A program made the translations under genes and the position numbers. Under the pieces are notes generated by a model. It was not told the DNA's origin, ran no database searches, and saw nothing but the letters and a program-made list of their open reading frames with translations. Shown one piece after another: positions 61,906 through 64,000 of a stretch of 64,000 bases of DNA. The DNA lies in assembly GCF_900095735.1 (NCBI RefSeq), contig NZ_FNLO01000011.1:1-64000 (forward strand), written 5' to 3'. The DNA is from Chitinasiproducens palmae. Lineage in GTDB: Bacteria > Pseudomonadota > Gammaproteobacteria > Burkholderiales > Burkholderiaceae. Position 1 is the stretch's first letter. Every line of letters starts with the position of its first letter.

Positions 61906-62421
61906 TCAGATCGGACGGGTATCGTCCGGATCGGTCGCGCGTCGCTGCGGCGCGATGAGCAGTGCGGCGACCACCGGCCAGACGATGGCCTCGACCACAC
62001 CGTCCATCAGGAAAGTCCAGCCGGGGAACGGCGCGCCGGTGGCCAGGCGGATCACGAAGGGGATTATCTCGGTGACCACCAGCAGGGGCAGTACGTAGAC
62101 CGCCTGCACCCAGAACGGCAGCGGCAGCACGCGGCGGTGAATCGAGATGGCGCCATAGGACAGCAGCGTGTAGGCGAGCGCGTGCTCGCCGAACAGGCTC
62201 GCCTCGTGTACGTCGATCAGGATGCCCAGCGCGAACGCGATGCCGATGCCGACCTTGCGCGGCTGGTGAAGATTCCAGAACAGCAGGGTGAGCGCGACCC
62301 AGTCGGGCACGCCCGGCAGTCGGCCCCAGGGCAGCAGGTCGAGCGCGAAGGCGACCGCGAGGCTCACGTAGATGAACCAGCGGCTCGCGGGGAGCAGGAT
62401 GTATTGCGGCTCGTTCATCAT
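61906..62421 (-). CDS. mreD: Rod-shape-determining protein MreD
   Basis: A 171-residue inner-membrane protein with about five helices (LLPASRWFIYVSLAVAFALDLLP, GIGIAFALGILIDV), typical of MreD. Two ATG codons overlap the mreC stop (62421 and 62418), so translation is coupled. It links MreC to the elongasome. Confidence 0.93.
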   Translation of the reverse strand: MMNEPQYILLPASRWFIYVSLAVAFALDLLPWGRLPGVPDWVALTLLFWNLHQPRKVGIGIAFALGILIDVHEASLFGEHALAYTLLSYGAISIHRRVLPLPFWVQAVYVLPLLVVTEIIPFVIRLATGAPFPGWTFLMDGVVEAIVWPVVAALLIAPQRRATDPDDTRPI

Positions 62422-63479
62422 CGGGCAGGCCTCGCGGCGGAGGAGGGCGAGGCGGCACGCGCCGTCGTCCGTTGACCCGCTCCGCCGGCGGACCGGGCGG
62501 CCGCGCTGGCGGGCGCCGCGGCCGACGCACCCGCCCCGGCGGCACGCGCCGCGCCCGACACGCTGGCGGCGCCTGAAGCGGCGGAGGCGGCGGAGGCAGG
62601 CTTGCCGTTGGCGTCCAGCGCACTGGCCGGATCCGGGCGGGGCAGCAGTTGCGGGTCGTATTTCAGGACCAGGACCGTGCGGGTGCCTTCGCTGGCCGCC
62701 ACCGGCGTGGCGAGCACGCGCGCGAAGGCCGTGTCGGATTGCTTGTCGATGCGCACTACGCGGGCCACCGGCAGTCCCGGCGGATAGAGCCCGTCGAGGC
62801 CGCTGGTGACCAGTTCGTCACCCACCCGGATGTCGACCGACAGCGGCACGAAACGCAGGTCCAGCAGGGAACCGCTCGACATGCCGTAGACCACGCTGCG
62901 CACGCCCGTACGCATATTCTGCACCGGCACGGCCAGATCCTTGTCCGTCAGCAGCGAGACTTCGGCCTGCAACGGATAGAGCCGGGTCACCTGGCCGATC
63001 AGGCCTTCCTCGTTGACGACCGGGGCGCCGTTCTGCACGCCGTTGAGCGCGCCACGATCGATCACGACCACGCGCGCGAACGGGTCGCGCGTCTCATAAA
63101 GCACGCGCGAGGCAATCAAGCCGACGGTGGCCTGCTGCCGCAATTCAAGCAACGCGCGCAGGTGACCGTTCTCTTGCTCGAACTCGGCGGCGCGCGACGC
63201 GTTGAAGCCCAGCACCGCGTTGCGCTCGCGCAGCGCCTTGTTTTCCTGTTGCAATCGTACGTTGGACGCGAAGTAGCCGGCGATGCCGAGCCCGACGTCG
63301 CGCGGCACGAGGGCGGCGCGCTGGAGCGGCTGCAGGGCGGTGGCAATCGTCTGGCGTACCACGCCGAGCGTCTTGAAACGCGCGTCGGTGACCAGCAGGG
63401 CGATGGCCAGCAGTACGAACACGATCAGGCGCAGCAGCGCCGATGGTCCCTGTTTGAATAGCGGTGGACTTTGGTCCAT
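62418..63479 (-). CDS. mreC: Rod-shape-determining protein MreC with Ala-rich C terminus
   Basis: A 353-residue periplasmic scaffold anchored by one N-terminal helix (LIVFVLLAIALLVTD). A coiled coil (NVRLQQENKALRERN) and the beta-domain (ARVVVIDRGALNGVQNGAPVVNEEGLIGQV) follow; the last ~65 residues are Ala/Ser/Gly-rich and low complexity. ATG 63479 (MDQSPPLFKQGPS) is the family start. It organises PBP2/RodA with MreB. Confidence 0.94.
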   Translation of the reverse strand: MDQSPPLFKQGPSALLRLIVFVLLAIALLVTDARFKTLGVVRQTIATALQPLQRAALVPRDVGLGIAGYFASNVRLQQENKALRERNAVLGFNASRAAEFEQENGHLRALLELRQQATVGLIASRVLYETRDPFARVVVIDRGALNGVQNGAPVVNEEGLIGQVTRLYPLQAEVSLLTDKDLAVPVQNMRTGVRSVVYGMSSGSLLDLRFVPLSVDIRVGDELVTSGLDGLYPPGLPVARVVRIDKQSDTAFARVLATPVAASEGTRTVLVLKYDPQLLPRPDPASALDANGKPASAASAASGAASVSGAARAAGAGASAAAPASAAARSAGGAGQRTTARAASPSSAARPAR

Positions 63480-63748
63480 ATCGACGGCGTTCAGGCGGTC
63501 GGCGTGAAGCGGAACGGCGCACGCTGCCGGCCGGCACGCCCGATGTCGCCGGCGTGCGTACACGCAGGGACGGCATGCGGAAGGAAGGAGGCGGTAGCCG
63601 CGCCGCCTGGCGTCGCGACCCGTCGCACAGTAACCGCGCAGACACGCGTGCGGTCCGCAGCGGCCGATCGACGCCGGTCCGGCCGGCTACGCAGGTTCCG
63701 GTTCATGCAATCCCGCCTGCGAGTGCAGCCATCCCGCCGCCGCAACGC

Positions 63749-64000
<252 letters not shown>

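Overview
The window reads as high-GC chromosomal DNA of a betaproteobacterium in the order Burkholderiales (Burkholderia sensu lato or a near relative). This rests on gene order and protein character: def-fmt-htpX-rsmB-DUF4390-ntrY-ntrX, mreB-mreC-mreD-mrdA-rodA, queC-queE-queD, and many LysR regulators facing small catabolic clusters. The exact genus cannot be read from this sequence alone.

Bases 1 to about 4,600 look like the end of a prophage. A lysis cassette (membrane protein, holin-like protein, SAR-type endolysin, Rz with Rz1 nested in another frame) is followed by a lower-GC cargo zone. The cargo is a GHKL ATPase overlapping a DUF4325 STAS-like gene on the minus strand and an orphan imuA with a small coupled gene on the plus strand. 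The two arms diverge from one promoter region that carries a nearly perfect LexA box. A small membrane protein follows, and the zone stops at the 3' end of a tRNA-Lys gene, a likely attachment site.

Bases 4,700-21,900 are mostly core genome: a 2-hydroxyacid dehydrogenase with a LysR gene, topB, a thioredoxin-like gene, dprA (with a large repetitive insertion), def-fmt, htpX, rsmB, a DUF4390 gene, the ntrYX two-component pair (the regulator lacks the AAA+ domain) and tRNA-Phe.

Bases 21,900-52,400 are accessory. They start with a broken TonB-receptor fragment beside tRNA-Phe. Metabolic modules follow: racemase, ACS transporter and M81 (MlrC) peptidase; MHS transporter, amidase and class II aldolase; SDR, cupin, amine-oxidase-like flavoprotein, alcohol dehydrogenase and MFS transporter; a taurine/nitrate-type ABC importer; and an SDR, peroxiredoxin-like, crotonase and GST cluster. 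Five LysR regulators lie in the whole window. The segment ends with a siderophore unit: ECF sigma factor, FecR, TonB receptor with signalling domain and esterase, behind a Fur-box-like site.

Bases 52,400-64,000 return to core functions: queC-queE-queD for 7-deazaguanine synthesis, two small hydrophilic proteins, recQ, and the rod-shape operon read on the minus strand (mreB partial, mreC, mreD, mrdA, rodA). recQ and rodA overlap tail to tail. Short in-frame or intergenic tandem repeats and Ala/Ser-rich tails recur throughout the window.
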